Shown one piece after another: positions 45,906-57,528 of a stretch of DNA of 64,000 nucleotides (position 1 is its first letter; every line of letters begins with the position of its first letter). The position numbers and the translations under genes are program-made. The notes under the pieces are model-generated. The model had not been told where the DNA came from. It searched no databases and worked only from the letters and a program-made list of their open reading frames with translations. Source of the stretch: Adineta vaga (lineage: Eukaryota > Rotifera); contig CP075493.1 in assembly GCA_021613535.1 (NCBI GenBank), positions 12,338,001-12,402,000 on the forward strand, read 5' to 3'.

Positions 45906-46189
45906 CTTGAGGGTGTGGTGTGGGTGGTCAATATTGAATACTTGCTTTCAAACAATCCTTATTTTTATTTTTATTGGATTAATGTCGAAACAATTTATTC
46001 TATCGAACGGCAACGATGCATACATTTTAATTCTTCTTCTAGCTATTTCTTATAAACGTCAGATAGCTATGACTAGACATTTATTAGTATATGAAATACC
46101 TTCTACAGTTTTGACTTCTCCGTTTATGGGTTTTTTAACTGATCCAGAACTATTTAAACGTCATAATGTACCACACCCACACCCTCAAG
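45906..46189. mobile_element. Putative 284-bp element with C/G-rich terminal inverted repeats
   Basis: The left end reads CTTGAGGGTGTGGTGTGGG and the right end CCACACCCACACCCTCAAG. The outer TCTTGAGGGTGTGG is a perfect 14-bp inverted match, and further in both arms are built from TGTGGG/CCCACA units. The interior is ordinary AT-rich sequence. The size and inverted ends resemble a MITE, but no clear target-site duplication is visible. A 130-codon open frame (45817-46209) spans it; its PHPHPQ end comes straight from the right repeat, so I treat that frame as chance. Related motifs occur at six other places in the window. Confidence 0.45.
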
Positions 46190-46209
46190 ATGACATGAGA
46201 ATTGAATAA

Positions 46210-46988
46210 TTTTATTGGTTCATTTTTGTCTACCTTTTGCTCAAATATCATTGACAAACGGTATATGTATGATAATGATTAATGCTGGTTGCCTGACTTC
46301 TCTAAACTATACACACGACGATATCTGATTGTCAAGTTATTAATCAAATATGATTTAGTTGATATCTTTATCTTATAAATATAGTTTCGATAGATTAATT
46401 TCAGTAAACTGTAAATTATCAATAAATGAATAAATAAAATAAATATTTAAAAATTAGAATAACATCCACATCTACCGCATGTCCATAAGAAGTAGAAACT
46501 AATGATCATAATTTCGAAATGCTTCGAAATATGTTTATAACAACGAATAAAATAATCATTATTATTATCTTCAACTGAAATTCGAGATTTCCATTGTTTT
46601 GGAATAAAAAATGGTAACACTCAAAATCTTTAATTGACGTGAGATTTTTAAAAGAATAAACTCTCCATCTGATTAACGGTTTTCTTAGTTCGTAACTTCA
46701 CAGAATAAGATGATAAATGAAGATTGTTTTGTTTGCTTTTCAATCGAGACATATCATTATTTGTACGCAACGCAACTATAGCTTTGAAATTGAGAATGAT
46801 TGGATACAGGTCACATCAGTTATCTATAAAACTAACGCCATCTATTTATCTGTATATATTTCGTTTCTTTCGTTGTCACACATGACGAAAGAAAGCTATG
46901 CTTGACTGATCTATTCGTTTTTTATATAATCCAACAAAACACGTTTATTATCGTTATAAACGACATATAGTTTCTTTCTACTTTGATC
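46210..46988. other. Intergenic, nothing recognised
   Basis: AT-rich spacer. A 62-codon frame at 46717-46905 has no recognisable feature and is not called. Confidence 0.4.
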
Positions 46989-47216
46989 ATGGTACTAATC
47001 GCTCCATGGTATTGTGATGGTTGTGGTCGAACCAATGGTCTGACTCGATATCAATGTCAACATTGTCGAGGATTTAATACATATGATCTATGTGATCAAT
47101 GTATACTACATGCATCGACATTACATCCCTATCATACATTTCAATTGGTACAACAAGCAGGAAATGGTGTGGGAAATTGGGCCGGAGGCGGACAACAGTT
47201 AGCCGTACAGTATTAA
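46989..47216 (+). CDS. ZZ-type zinc finger microprotein
   Basis: A 75-residue protein starting MVLIAPWYCDGCGRTNGLTR (the frame opens six bases earlier with TTG). It is essentially one ZZ finger: CDGCG, then CQHCRGFNTYDLCDQC, then H...HPYHTF, giving the cross-braced Cys/His set for two zinc ions, with the typical DLCDQC centre. ZZ fingers bind ubiquitin-pathway proteins or N-terminal residues of partners. The tail is Gly/Gln-rich with no other domain. Stand-alone ZZ proteins this short are unusual, but a further exon upstream is not visible. Most likely cytosolic. Confidence 0.7.
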   Translation: MVLIAPWYCDGCGRTNGLTRYQCQHCRGFNTYDLCDQCILHASTLHPYHTFQLVQQAGNGVGNWAGGGQQLAVQY

Positions 47217-47783
47217 AACTCAAGTTTCTAATGACTATTCATACGCTTTTCGACAAGCTATTTTTTGAAATAAATCTGTGATATAAAAAAATTAGTTTTT
47301 ATAAGTCAGTGAAACAAAGCTTTGATAGTTTCGAGGAAAACATGTCTGTTAAATAGTTGATACTATAAACTAGCAAATAGAAACATTTTTTCATATATAT
47401 GTTCAGTTATAGTATAAAAAATATTTCAAGTCCATATTAATATAAGCAAGGTTTTACTCGTGTATACAATCCATAACTTTACGTGGAAATCATTCTTTGT
47501 TTAAGTAACAAAATTATTCAGCGATTATTACATGAACTTTTTACCTCTTCGATCAAATACCGGTAAATAAATCAATTGAATTAAATTCTTTTAATAATAT
47601 ACTAAGACATATGTATCGTTCATCTATGTATACAGAAAGAAATAACTTTATCAATTAACTCAACAAGCAACTTGGGTTGCGAAAAAATTACATCTCATTT
47701 AATTGATGCATATACTCGACTTCGATTTTATCATCTATCGCTCATCTTTGTTATTAAATCAATATTGAGATAGTCAAAGTTAT
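47217..47783. other. Intergenic, nothing recognised
   Basis: AT-rich spacer between the ZZ gene and the 3' end of the minus-strand F-box/LamG gene. Confidence 0.45.
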
Positions 47784-48876
47784 TTATGAACTATAGTCGA
47801 TAATATATGTGCCAACTTGAATTTGATCAATAGGTTTTTTCTGTTCAGAAATTGTACGAATCTCGACAGGTGTAAGCCAACGACTCCAAATGGAAAGATC
47901 AGCCATTCGACCATGAAATGGATCTTGTCCATCTTCATTTTTAGCTCCTAATGTCAATGTATATGGTGTATGTCGTCGTTCCCTATCCCAATGTCGTTTT
48001 TGTGATTCCGAAAGTTCTCTACGCCAAGAAGCAGCGATGTTTTTCGGCGTAGTCATATCGGTTTGTCCACAAAATCTTCCGTTGATCCAAACTTCTTGTT
48101 TATCACGACTATGACGAGTAACAATATGATACCATTTTTCTTCTTCTAATCGTTCATAAGTCGAACAATAAAATGAACATTGATTATCAGAAACAATAGC
48201 TTCCGAAAGAACAGTATTGTAATGATCGATACACATTAAAATCCAATTCTTATTTATATCATGTTGCCAAGCACATAAAAACATTTGCCATGGTGCATGA
48301 TAAATTGGATCGCTGAGTGGATATGGATGATTAATACCTTTACCATTACTCACTGGTGGTTTTTTTAATGAATGTTGATGTAATGATTGACGATCTAAAA
48401 TGAAATCATTTACTTCTTGTCTATCTACGCATATAGTAACAGTAATGATGTGTACCTGGCGAAAGCCAAAGTGAAATTGAAAAATAATCGATTTGATATT
48501 CTGATTTATCATGAACAGTGAAATTTAATCTTGTTCGACCATCAAATTCAATACATTTGTGGAAATATTCACAATCTCTGATTGCTAATGATGGTTGTGC
48601 ATGTCCATAACTTGTTAGATAGTAATTTGGTTTTACCAAACTTGAATCTTTGCCAATATCGTTTTCATCATCGAATTTCCAATAACCAATTAGATTTCGA
48701 TGAGATCGATCATAACGAAAACGTTGTTGAAAATATTTGTTAAGAAAGTATTCATCGTATATAATGAGTCGAAATCGTTTACACAAACTTGATACTCGAA
48801 GTAAATCGGAAAAGGAATTGATTTCAATAAAGATCTTTTGTAATAATTCAGATGGAAAACTTGAGAAATTCTCCAT
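47784..48876 (-). CDS. F-box / LamG-like (concanavalin fold) protein
   Basis: Exons 48456-48876 and 47784-48394 (intron 61 bp) join in frame to 343 residues. Residues 4-48 form an F-box (FSSFPSELLQKIFIEINSFS, LLRVSSLCKRFRLII). From about residue 62 a LamG/pentraxin-type jelly roll follows: LIGYWKFDDEN, KCIEFDGRTRLNF, FSISLWLSP (broken by the intron), EEEKWYHIVTRH, KQEVWINGRFCG and GRMADLSIWSRWLTPVEI, the last being the classic closing strand of LamG-3 domains. The F-box should connect to Skp1 and an SCF ligase; the LamG unit, normally extracellular and glycan-binding, would then select substrates in the cytosol. No signal peptide is present. The frame is intact. Confidence 0.8.
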
Positions 48877-49855
48877 GTTTTACGCTGTTAATTTCGTCCT
48901 ATCTAAATTGTAAGAGATGCAATAGGCAATAACAAAAAGGTCGACAGCGTTTTTTGTTTTTCTTTTGACATTTTATTTTATATTTATGCAAATAATACCG
49001 AAGCACATGTTGGTAAAACAGAATGGAAAGGAAGAAAAAAGATGAATATGAATAATCTTCACTTTATTTTTTTATCGCTTGTATATTGATTCTTTTTTTT
49101 CTATGGACTTGCATAACTCAATTGAAATTATTTAGTTCTTTAAAATGAGTAATTATTGAAGTTAAAATGATAATAAAATGTTGATGGTCGCGAGTACTAT
49201 CGTGACAAGATAGAATGAACTATATAGCACTGTAGTAAGTTCTACTGTGAGATCAAATATAAACATGAGGTCTTTGTGAAACGTCACGAGAGCAAGCTGA
49301 CAGTTTTACATCGCAGTAGCTCTGTATCAATTCGTTTGATGACATATCATCTTTTCTTTGGTTTAATACAACATGAGTGTGATTGAAAATAAACGAGAGA
49401 AAATTTTTCTCACTCTTTTATTATATATTACATTGTTTTCTTGCTAATCTGATAGGACCACAGACAGTCGAAAGCTGTTATGCTGGGGTTTTAAATACAA
49501 TTATACTTCACCAGGCTATTCATCATCAACTAGACAACTCTCACAACTCATTTGGCGTGCTTCAACATAATTGGCGTTGCTATAGCGTATACCAACGATA
49601 GTAAAGTTGCCTATTTTGTAGTAAATTATTATTCTCACGCGGGAACATAAACATTGAATAACATTGCTCAAATCGTATCTTCAATCAAAGTCGATATCTA
49701 AATTTCTTGAAGATGAGAGTGTTACTTCTTCCATCGTTTCTCACACTCCTACTCTCATCCTTAAAAGATGTGATTATATAGTCGAAGTTTATTTTTATTG
49801 TAATTGAAACAATAAAACTTAAGAATTAATGAGCAATTCGTGTTGATCTTGCTAT
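48877..49855. other. Intergenic; inverted C-rich motif at 49704-49764
   Basis: AT-rich spacer with no gene. At 49704-49721 TTCTTGAAGATGAGAGTG faces CACACTCCTACTCTCATCC at 49742-49760, forming an imperfect hairpin of the same kind as the telomere-like motifs elsewhere in the window. Confidence 0.45.
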
Positions 49856-50791
49856 TTAACGAAGATTTTGACCGGTTATTGTCACTATTCCAGGTCGAAC
49901 ACGCTTGTTTCGTTGCCAAAATGCTAATAAATTTCGGCATTTTATTTTCAAGTCAGGCACTGATGTTATACTTGCAAATGGAGTGAATAGTATTACCCAT
50001 AAACTAAGATCTAACATATCATTGTAATAATCAGCTGCAACATCCGATGATACTCCAGATAGATAAGCAACATTTTATACCATTGGTGGAGCTGCTAAAA
50101 TCATATATACCAGTGATATAGATAATAATTGAAGAGCCATTTTCCGATAATTTCTCCAATCAATTCTTCGATGAACATGATATCGTTGATAGACAACACG
50201 TATGAAAAGAGTAATACTAAAAAGAACAATGATAAATGCTGGTGCCATGTAATGTGCAATGCTATCAAACATTGCAATCCATGGAATAACATTCACACAT
50301 ACATAATGTCCACATAATCTTCTATGATAATCAAATGGTACATCACATGGAATAATAAAAAGCATAATAAAATAAAATATTAATGACCATAAACTTACTA
50401 AAATTAACGGAAGATAATGAAAGAAAAAACGTTTTCTTGTTGTTATCAATAGATTTGGATGAAAAATTAGAATATGTCTTTCAATCGATGCCCAAGACAT
50501 TTGTAATGAAACAGATACGAATAGAGATGAATCAATAAATGCCCATGTAAGACAAAATTCAGGTGTTGACGATAGAGCAGTACCAGTACGATAATATTGA
50601 ATAAACCATACGGTATCGGTAAGTTGTAATATAAGACCAAATAAAAGCATAACAATAATAACATGATTGTTTAGTGCTGTACGTAAGGCTCGATTTTTTA
50701 GAAGATAATAAAGAATAAAAATAGTGAATAGAAACGAAGGAATCAATGGAATGATGTGTAACCATAAGAATCCAGTCTTTGAAAGTGCCAT
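49856..50791 (-). pseudogene. 7TM receptor (ERHILIFH family) with in-frame TAA before TM7
   Basis: Starting MALSKTGFLWLHII at 50789-50791, the frame encodes TM1 to TM6 with all family marks: ALRTALNNHVIIVMLLF, a TDTVWFIQYY loop, QMSWASIERHILIFH, INWRNYRKM-like IDWRNYRKM, and ISLVYMILAAPPMV. It then reads TAA at 50075-50077. Downstream the same frame stays open for 72 codons and still looks like receptor: NVAYLSGV, a TM7 segment (LSLWVILFTPFASI), then PDLKIKCRNLL and a basic tail, ending at TAA 49856-49858. One base change therefore separates it from an intact 311-residue receptor. The product as written would lack TM7 and should not fold. Confidence 0.7.
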
Positions 50792-52299
50792 TGTACAAAC
50801 GTAGAAAATATACACTGACTATTCCAGTAACGAAGATATTATATATTTATTCAAGAAAAGTAACTTTACGAACTTCTTTTTTTCTTTCCACAAAATCAAT
50901 CCTTATAATGGATGGAATCCTTCTGTGTTACTGAATTCTTTTCTCCTAATACTTTTTTCTTGACAGCTACATGAGTTAATATGGCCTCCAACTGAAGATT
51001 TGTTTTTTAAAAATAGAGTGTCTTAGAGAAATGAATATTGCCAAAAACGCCAAATCTTTTACCGGTAAGTAATAGCCCAGTTTTCAATCAAAACAGTTCT
51101 TGTTTAATATTTTCTCCTATACAATCGTAATCAAATCAATACAGAGCTCTCATAAGCACAAGAGAACAGTCACATATGAAGTATCGTTGTTCTACTTCTA
51201 GCAATACAACAACAAAATCATAGAAAAATGGAGAAAAATTATTGTAATCTTGAAGTTGAATCTAAACTATAGAGATGACGTTCAGTACTTTCATTATTTG
51301 ATCTATTTTCAGGAAAGAAAGCACGAAGATACCGAATATTACTATGTTACGCTTTAAGTTAGATAGATTCTGAAGATTCCTGTATTTTGAGGAGAAATTG
51401 TCGATTCACATGTAAGATAGAGTTAATATAAGTTCGTGTTCGATTTTATGCTCGAAACTCAAATCGATTGAGATTAAGAGCCAAATGAAACAGGATATGA
51501 TGCCCTATATTCTTATTTTAAGTACATTAAACACTTTTATGTCGGAAATGTGATTACATCTTTTTCTGTCTACGAAGTTTTTATGACTTATAGAAAAGTA
51601 TAATTTCTAATCAGCTTACTGTAAATATAAGTATTTTGAAGAAATTCTATGTTTAGATCTTAACTCTGGAAGTGTAGATATGAATTAGGCAAGAATATAA
51701 AATCATATTGTTACACTCACTCACATAAAACTGTCCCTTCGAAATATTTGATTTTATAGTGACATGGATGACTGTTAAAATAAAAACAAAACTATAGATC
51801 GAATAACAAATATATTTGCTTTTACTTTATTCACATTTCTTTTTTATCAACATTGCTATTTTTCAGATGCTAAACAAAATATATACGTTCCATCAATTTG
51901 CTTGTGCGAACTTTCTCATTTTTGTTATAAAAAATCTTATGAAATATGTGTTGAAAGTGATCATTGCCTTACATCAAAACATTAATCAACATTGGGCATG
52001 AAGTAGACGACAGGTGGAAATGAATGCACTCGTACCTGATGAACATAGCACTCTCACCTACATCCTACTTGATCTTGTGATTATTGATTTTTAGTGATAA
52101 GATAATTGATTATTCAAATATGAGAATTTGCGACTGTACTGATTTAGTGTGGTAAGTTGCGTAAGGCAAAGCAAATTGGTTAAACCATCCAAAATACAAG
52201 GTTTATTCAATGAATAATAGAAGTCTGTTAGCAAAATACAGTATATTTTTTAGCAAAACAATAGAAAATGACATAATAAAATATAAAATACGACCTCTA
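50792..52299. other. Intergenic, nothing recognised
   Basis: About 1.5 kb of AT-rich DNA between two minus-strand genes. A 61-codon frame at 51816-52001 is not convincing. No repeats or RNA genes are seen. Confidence 0.45.
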
Positions 52300-55200
52300 T
52301 CACATTTTTTGGAGTATTCTGGTCAATTGAGATAGGTGGCTACATGTACTCCTATGATTGGGGCCGTATATAACAGAAGCTATCATGGCTGCTCGCTGTG
52401 CGTGCTCCAAAACGTCGCTGTATTGGTGAAGAGCTTCGAAAACGCTAGCTAAATTGTTGTAACTTTTATAGATGGATGGATGGTTTGGAGGAAGAACCTT
52501 CTCTTTCATTGCAAGAGATTGTTGATAAAAATGTAACGCGCTTTTATACTGTCCTGACAAGTGATATACAAGCCCAATATTGGTATAAATCACTGCCAAC
52601 ATAGGCTGATTAGTAGAAGAACAATATGCATATATGTCAATTGCTTTTTCGTAGCATGATAAAGCGGCACGATTGTTTTTCATTGAATGATGTATTCTAC
52701 CCATATTGTTGTAGATAGAACAGATCTGATCAAAGTTCGGAGTGCTAGAATCTTCATAAGCAGTTATTGCTTTTTGGGAGAAATTGAGAGCATCTGAGTA
52801 ATTTTGTATGCCTTGGTGTGCGGCAGCTAAATAAGTATATGTAGTGGCTAATAACAATGAATCAGGTTGTGACGATTTTACCTTGATTTCCAGAGCCTCT
52901 TTGTGAAAGGCAATAGCTGTCGTGAAATTTTCTAGCCTTTGATATGCTATGCCAATTTTATCATACGTCTCGGCTATGTCAATATGATCATGTTGAAGTG
53001 TTTTTTGTTGGATTTCGAGACTTTTTTGATGAAAAGAAAGCGAGAGAGAGTAGTTTCCTAGTGAATCGTGTGTTTCGCCAATACGGTTGAAAATATGTAT
53101 TAGGTCAGAGGAAGAAGGCGCAGTTGAAGTCTGCTGAATTTCGAGTTGTTTCTGATAGCTAAGAAGTGCTTCCGCATAGTTGCACGCTGAATCATATTGT
53201 ATTCCAATGAGTGTGTAAATCTGAGACAATATTGGATGGTGTACAAAACAAGACTTCTGATAGATTTTTAAAGCTTTTTCAAAACTGAAGATTGCAGCTG
53301 AATAGTTTCGTAAAGCAGAGTATGTAAGACCAATATAGATGTAAGTATCTGCCACCTCTGTGTGGTCTGCACCAAACTGCCTGTCTTGAATTTCAAATGC
53401 TTTTTGATGAAACGAGAGTGCAGTTGAGTAATCACCAATCTTTGTATGCACCTTAGCGATAAAGTGATACGTATGTGCTATTGCTGACAGATTATTGTGC
53501 AGAGACATTTCCAATATTTCAATAGATTTCGCGTGAAAAGATAGGGCAGTTGAATAGTCTCCTAACGATGTATGAATAGTACCAATAATATTGTTACTTT
53601 CGGCTAGATTTGGATGATATGATGGTAGCACATTTTCTTCAATTTCAAGTGCTTTCTCATGCAACGATAGCGCCGTTGCAAAATCGCCTGTAGATATATA
53701 TACTGCTGCAATATTCTTGTAGATTATGGCTAAGTCTACTGAATCAAGTGCGAGTGATTTTAATTGAATTTCTAGTGCTTTTTGTGAAAACGCAAGTGCG
53801 GCCGAGCTGTCTTGCATTGAACGATATACAGTACCGATATTATCGTATAAGATAGCCATAGATGGATGATCAGAAGGAAGACTTTTTTTTCTGATTTTTA
53901 ATGCTTTTTGATAAAATGAAAGAGCACTTTGGTAATCGCCGATGTCTCGTTTGTATGCAGCAATATTACTGTATGTTTTTGCTAAGTCAGGGTGGTATTC
54001 AGGTAATCGTTTCTCTTGTACGTCTAAAGCTTTTTGGTAAAATATTTGTGCACATTCTGCGTTCTGTATTTTTGTATATAAGAGAGCAATATTATTGTAG
54101 GTGGGTACAAAGTCTAACTCATCGACAGATGAGTGCCGTTGCTGAATATTCAATATGTGTTTATAAAACAAAAGTGCAGTGGAATATTCAGCCATCCCTC
54201 GAAGAATTTCTGCGAGATTGTTATAATAACTAACTAAACTTAAATCATCGGCGGTAATATATTTAAGTTTGATTTCTATGGTTCTCCAACACAACGAAAA
54301 TGCAGCTTTTGATGCACCTTTAGAGTGCTTCACAGCTCCCAAAGCGTCGTATAGAAAAGCTGACTTTTCATAATCAGTTTTCGATGTTAAGTTGAGTAAT
54401 GTTTGAAAGATTTCTTCAGCCATGTCAAAATGACCCATTTCCATCATCAATATTCCCAAACCTTCTATACCAGATGATGGGCCTAGTTCGTTTTGCCTAT
54501 GTGTTTTGAGTTCAGACAATTGTTCATCATTATCACAAGTAAGTTTGAGCTCCACTTCCCATAGTCGATCACGAATCTGTTTTATGCTTTCTATTCGAAA
54601 TATAGCATGCATGGAGAAAATAACTTCTTCCTCGCTTTGAAAATAAGTCAGATCTTTTAATGAAGCGAAACAGGTCGATTGTGGCACTGATACTGATGGA
54701 TCAATATATATGCAAAAGAGTATGCCTATCATAGAAGGATCTTCTCTCGCACTATCGGCAAATAGTTCACACACTTGTCGATTAATGCTCATTGATAAAA
54801 AACTATTAAATGATAATAAGGATCCATTGTTGTTTTTTAATCGATCGAATTCATCTGTGAACACACCTTGTCCTCTGTAAAGTATTCGAGGACATGCAGC
54901 ATCTGATGGTTCAATATGAATATCTTTTATTTGTTGGTAAAGATCTTTCATGAAGAAACCCATCTTTAGAATAATTTCAGGTTCCTGTATTCTTAGAGCT
55001 CAATTGAGTGTAGCATATATGAACGATTCTTTTGAATACTACCATATAGGAGAATGTAACGAATAATCACGTTCAAATTCGTCAAGAACCTCTAACATAC
55101 GATTGTTATCAATGTATTGAAGTTTTAAAAATGTAACCAAATCCTTTTTGGCCTTACAACTATCATAATCCATCTTTACAAGAATTTCTTTAAGTAGTTG

Positions 55201-55836
55201 TGTGTACATAAATGATTGATCTAGTTCATTAGTACCATTGCTTGAAGAAAGTACATTAATTGACTTCATATCAAATTCACGCTGTCGAATATCTTGTTCA
55301 AGTGTATTACACATAAGTTCGATTGTATTAAAAACTCCATGAACCTTCTGAAATTGCCGAGTCCACTCGCCTTCGTGCTGCTTTTCATGATTACAAAATA
55401 CATAAATATGAACAAGTTGAGGAATATCTTGAATAAGAGGTACAACGTATTGACATAAAACACATGATATAATTAAGAAGCTTTTTTTTTCTTGTAGTTC
55501 GGTAATAAAGTCTACAAAATCATCTGATTCATCGAAAACAGAGATAGAACCGACAGTGTGTCGCAAGCGGCTATTAACTTTTTCATAAATATAATCGAGT
55601 TCATTAATATTCGAATTCAACCAACACAGCACATAATTTCTTCTGATATGATCCATCACATTTTTCGATGATTTTCCCGTTGGTATACCGCTTATAGTAA
55701 AGGATTGGTCTGTGTTTATTTTCTTGTCTAACACATCATGATTAATAATGATAGAATCGCATGAATATGATTCAAAGTTGCTGTCATTCACTGGGAATCC
55801 ATTAGAAGGACTTTTTCTTTGTAGAAACAATGGCAT
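52300..55836 (-). pseudogene. ADP-ribosyltransferase with about 16 TPR repeats; two in-frame stops
   Basis: One continuous 1179-codon frame is broken only by TAG (55039-55041) and TGA (55000-55002). The leader (about 65-200) has the same Rossmann-like pattern as the gene at 42025 (YVLCWLNSNI, HIYVFCNHEKQHEGEWTRQF). The ART domain follows: the stops fall in its first helix (IW*YSKESFIYATLN*ALR), then R321 (LYRGQG), S348 and S350 (FLSMS), and E402/E404 (SEEEVIF) complete the R-S-E set. From about residue 430 to the end there are some 16 TPR units of 42 residues (typical: SDLAKTYSNIAAYKRDIGDY, ALSFYQKALKI), of the kinesin-light-chain type. Translation from M292 would skip the stops and still contain the catalytic triad and all TPRs, so a shortened active product is conceivable. 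No intron fits around the stops. Confidence 0.75.
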
Positions 55837-56469
55837 AAATGATGTTGATAGTACTATGTAGTTTCAAAATATTTTACTGGTGAAGTAAGAATTTAGACAT
55901 CATTTCTTATCCTGCTTTTTCTTTTGTCTTCTATCTCGGAGAATGACAAATATTTTTAACCAACGACGATACGGTTTTTTCCAACTTTGACGATATTTAC
56001 TTGAATACAAAAGTCTGGCGGTCGCATAGTAATATTCGAAAAATGCATAGTATTGTAAATTGAAAAACGTGAAATAGAGCTATTTATAATTTTATATGGT
56101 ATGTTTACTTAAAATTTAGGCCACATGAAATGGTGGGGGACTGGAAATTTGTTTCTGAGCGTGAATGAGTGCGAAGCATACGTTTACATGTGTGCAGCTC
56201 TTCATCACTCACATCCGCATTCGCACTCTCACCCACACCCACCACACCCACCACACCCACACTCTAATCCTCACCCACCCTCACACCCGCTCCCATTCTC
56301 AAGATGAAAAACCCTTGAAGTTTATATACGCGAACATGTGGAAAGGTAATTATTCCGCGAGAAAAAGAACAAAATGTACGGTGACAAACCAATGCAAAAC
56401 ATTTTACAATAACAAAAAAATGACACTTTGAAACATTCGTCGATTCATATTTTAACTTCATTCTATAAA
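55837..56469. repeat. Spacer with CCCACA/CCCACC telomere-like tract (56208-56303)
   Basis: A purine-poor C/A-rich tract runs from 56208 to 56303, made of CACCCACA and CCCACCACA units, and ends TCTCAAGATG. It is by far the longest of the telomere-like tracts in the window. Two overlapping open frames here (56125-56307 and 56165-56431) translate to His/Pro or His/Thr runs and are artefacts of the repeat. The tract sits about 170 bp upstream of the ankyrin-ART start codon. Confidence 0.7.
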
Positions 56470-57528
56470 ATGACTACATCTAAAACAAGTGATTTTTACT
56501 GGGCATGTCGCAATGGTGACTTGGATACCGTTAAGAAACTGTTACCAAGTCTAAGTTTGAACGACATTAATCGAATTGAATGTAATGGAAGTACTGCTTT
56601 GCATGCTGCTTCGTATTATGATCATGAAAATGTCGTTCGTCTTTTACTGCAAAAAGGTGCTAATACTAATAGCCGCAATAAATATGATAAAACAGCAAAA
56701 GAAGAAGCACACACCAATGAAATTCGTGCTTTATTTGTATCAACACCAAAAGCTGAAGAAACATCTGTCAGCGACAATGATGATGACGACATACCTCAGT
56801 CTGAATTCATTCAACTTTATCCAAATAACGATAATATGGACAAATCCCAGTTGGCTACCAATATTCTGAAAGCTAGACTAAGATTGCATCAAACTCATAA
56901 ATACACGATCTCAGCTGAATCTAATTTGGAACATTTGGAGAAAAAATATCGCAAAATATGTGAAGAAAGAGGTGAACAACATTCATTACGATTGGGTGAA
57001 GAATATTTTCAGAAATATCGAGAAAAATATGATTTTGATCATTTGATTCAATTCTATACTATGCAGTCACCTTTCTATGAAATAATACAAGGTGACGAAA
57101 CATTTCTTGTGGAAATGTATAAACATTTATTTCGATATGGAAAGTACGTTTTTCAAGGACCTACTTATCGTGCTCTCAACCTATTTCCGAAAGATCTCGA
57201 ACCATACCGATGGGCCTTGATGCATCCTAACAGTCTACTTGAAATGCGCAAGCTTGCAGGAACACATCAAGACAAGGATTATCCTTTTCGCTATATACAG
57301 AAGACAAATGATGAGAGACGATTAGTTCTATTTGAAATGCAGTTCGACAAACAATGTTTTACGGCAATTGATATCGATTTGATAAGTCAATTTAAAGAAA
57401 AGGAAGTTCTTATTTTATCTGGAACCTTCTTTACTGTAACTAAAATACAGGAAGATGATAAAGGTATGATCACCATTTCAATGAAGAATGTATCAGTCGA
57501 TAAAAACAGTATATCGACGGTGATATGA
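56470..57528 (+). CDS. Ankyrin / ADP-ribosyltransferase protein, serine motif lost
   Basis: A single-exon 352-residue protein starting MTTSKTSDFYWACRNGDLDT; the frame opens 14 codons earlier with TTG. Residues about 5-90 are ankyrin repeats (CNGSTALHAASYYDHENVVR, LLLQKGANTNSRNKYDKTA). An acidic linker (DNDDDDIPQSE) and a charged helical stretch lead to an ART domain at about 190-350. The arginine is present (GPTYRALNL) and the ExE is present (FKEKEVLIL), but the STS motif of its paralogue (TMTSTSAVKSVAI) is replaced by KLAGTHQDKDYPF. Loss of this serine strand is expected to weaken NAD+ binding, so activity is doubtful although the frame is open. It faces its paralogue at 57814 tail to tail. 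Confidence 0.75.
   Translation: MTTSKTSDFYWACRNGDLDTVKKLLPSLSLNDINRIECNGSTALHAASYYDHENVVRLLLQKGANTNSRNKYDKTAKEEAHTNEIRALFVSTPKAEETSVSDNDDDDIPQSEFIQLYPNNDNMDKSQLATNILKARLRLHQTHKYTISAESNLEHLEKKYRKICEERGEQHSLRLGEEYFQKYREKYDFDHLIQFYTMQSPFYEIIQGDETFLVEMYKHLFRYGKYVFQGPTYRALNLFPKDLEPYRWALMHPNSLLEMRKLAGTHQDKDYPFRYIQKTNDERRLVLFEMQFDKQCFTAIDIDLISQFKEKEVLILSGTFFTVTKIQEDDKGMITISMKNVSVDKNSISTVI

Noticed and set aside
45817-46209. 130-codon frame after the SPRY gene
   Set aside because: It runs through the inverted-repeat element, and its PHPHPQ end is the repeat itself; no domain.
13545-55041. Alternative genetic code reading stops as sense
   Set aside because: TAA, TAG and TGA all occur both as interruptions and as normal gene ends, so no single reassignment fits.
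54963-55041. Intron that would remove the two stops in the ART-TPR gene
   Set aside because: The segment between the stops matches a conserved ART helix seen in the relatives at 14456 and 42025, so it is coding.
56125-56431. His/Pro- and His/Thr-rich small proteins
   Set aside because: Direct translations of the CCCACA-type tract; no sign of selection for protein.
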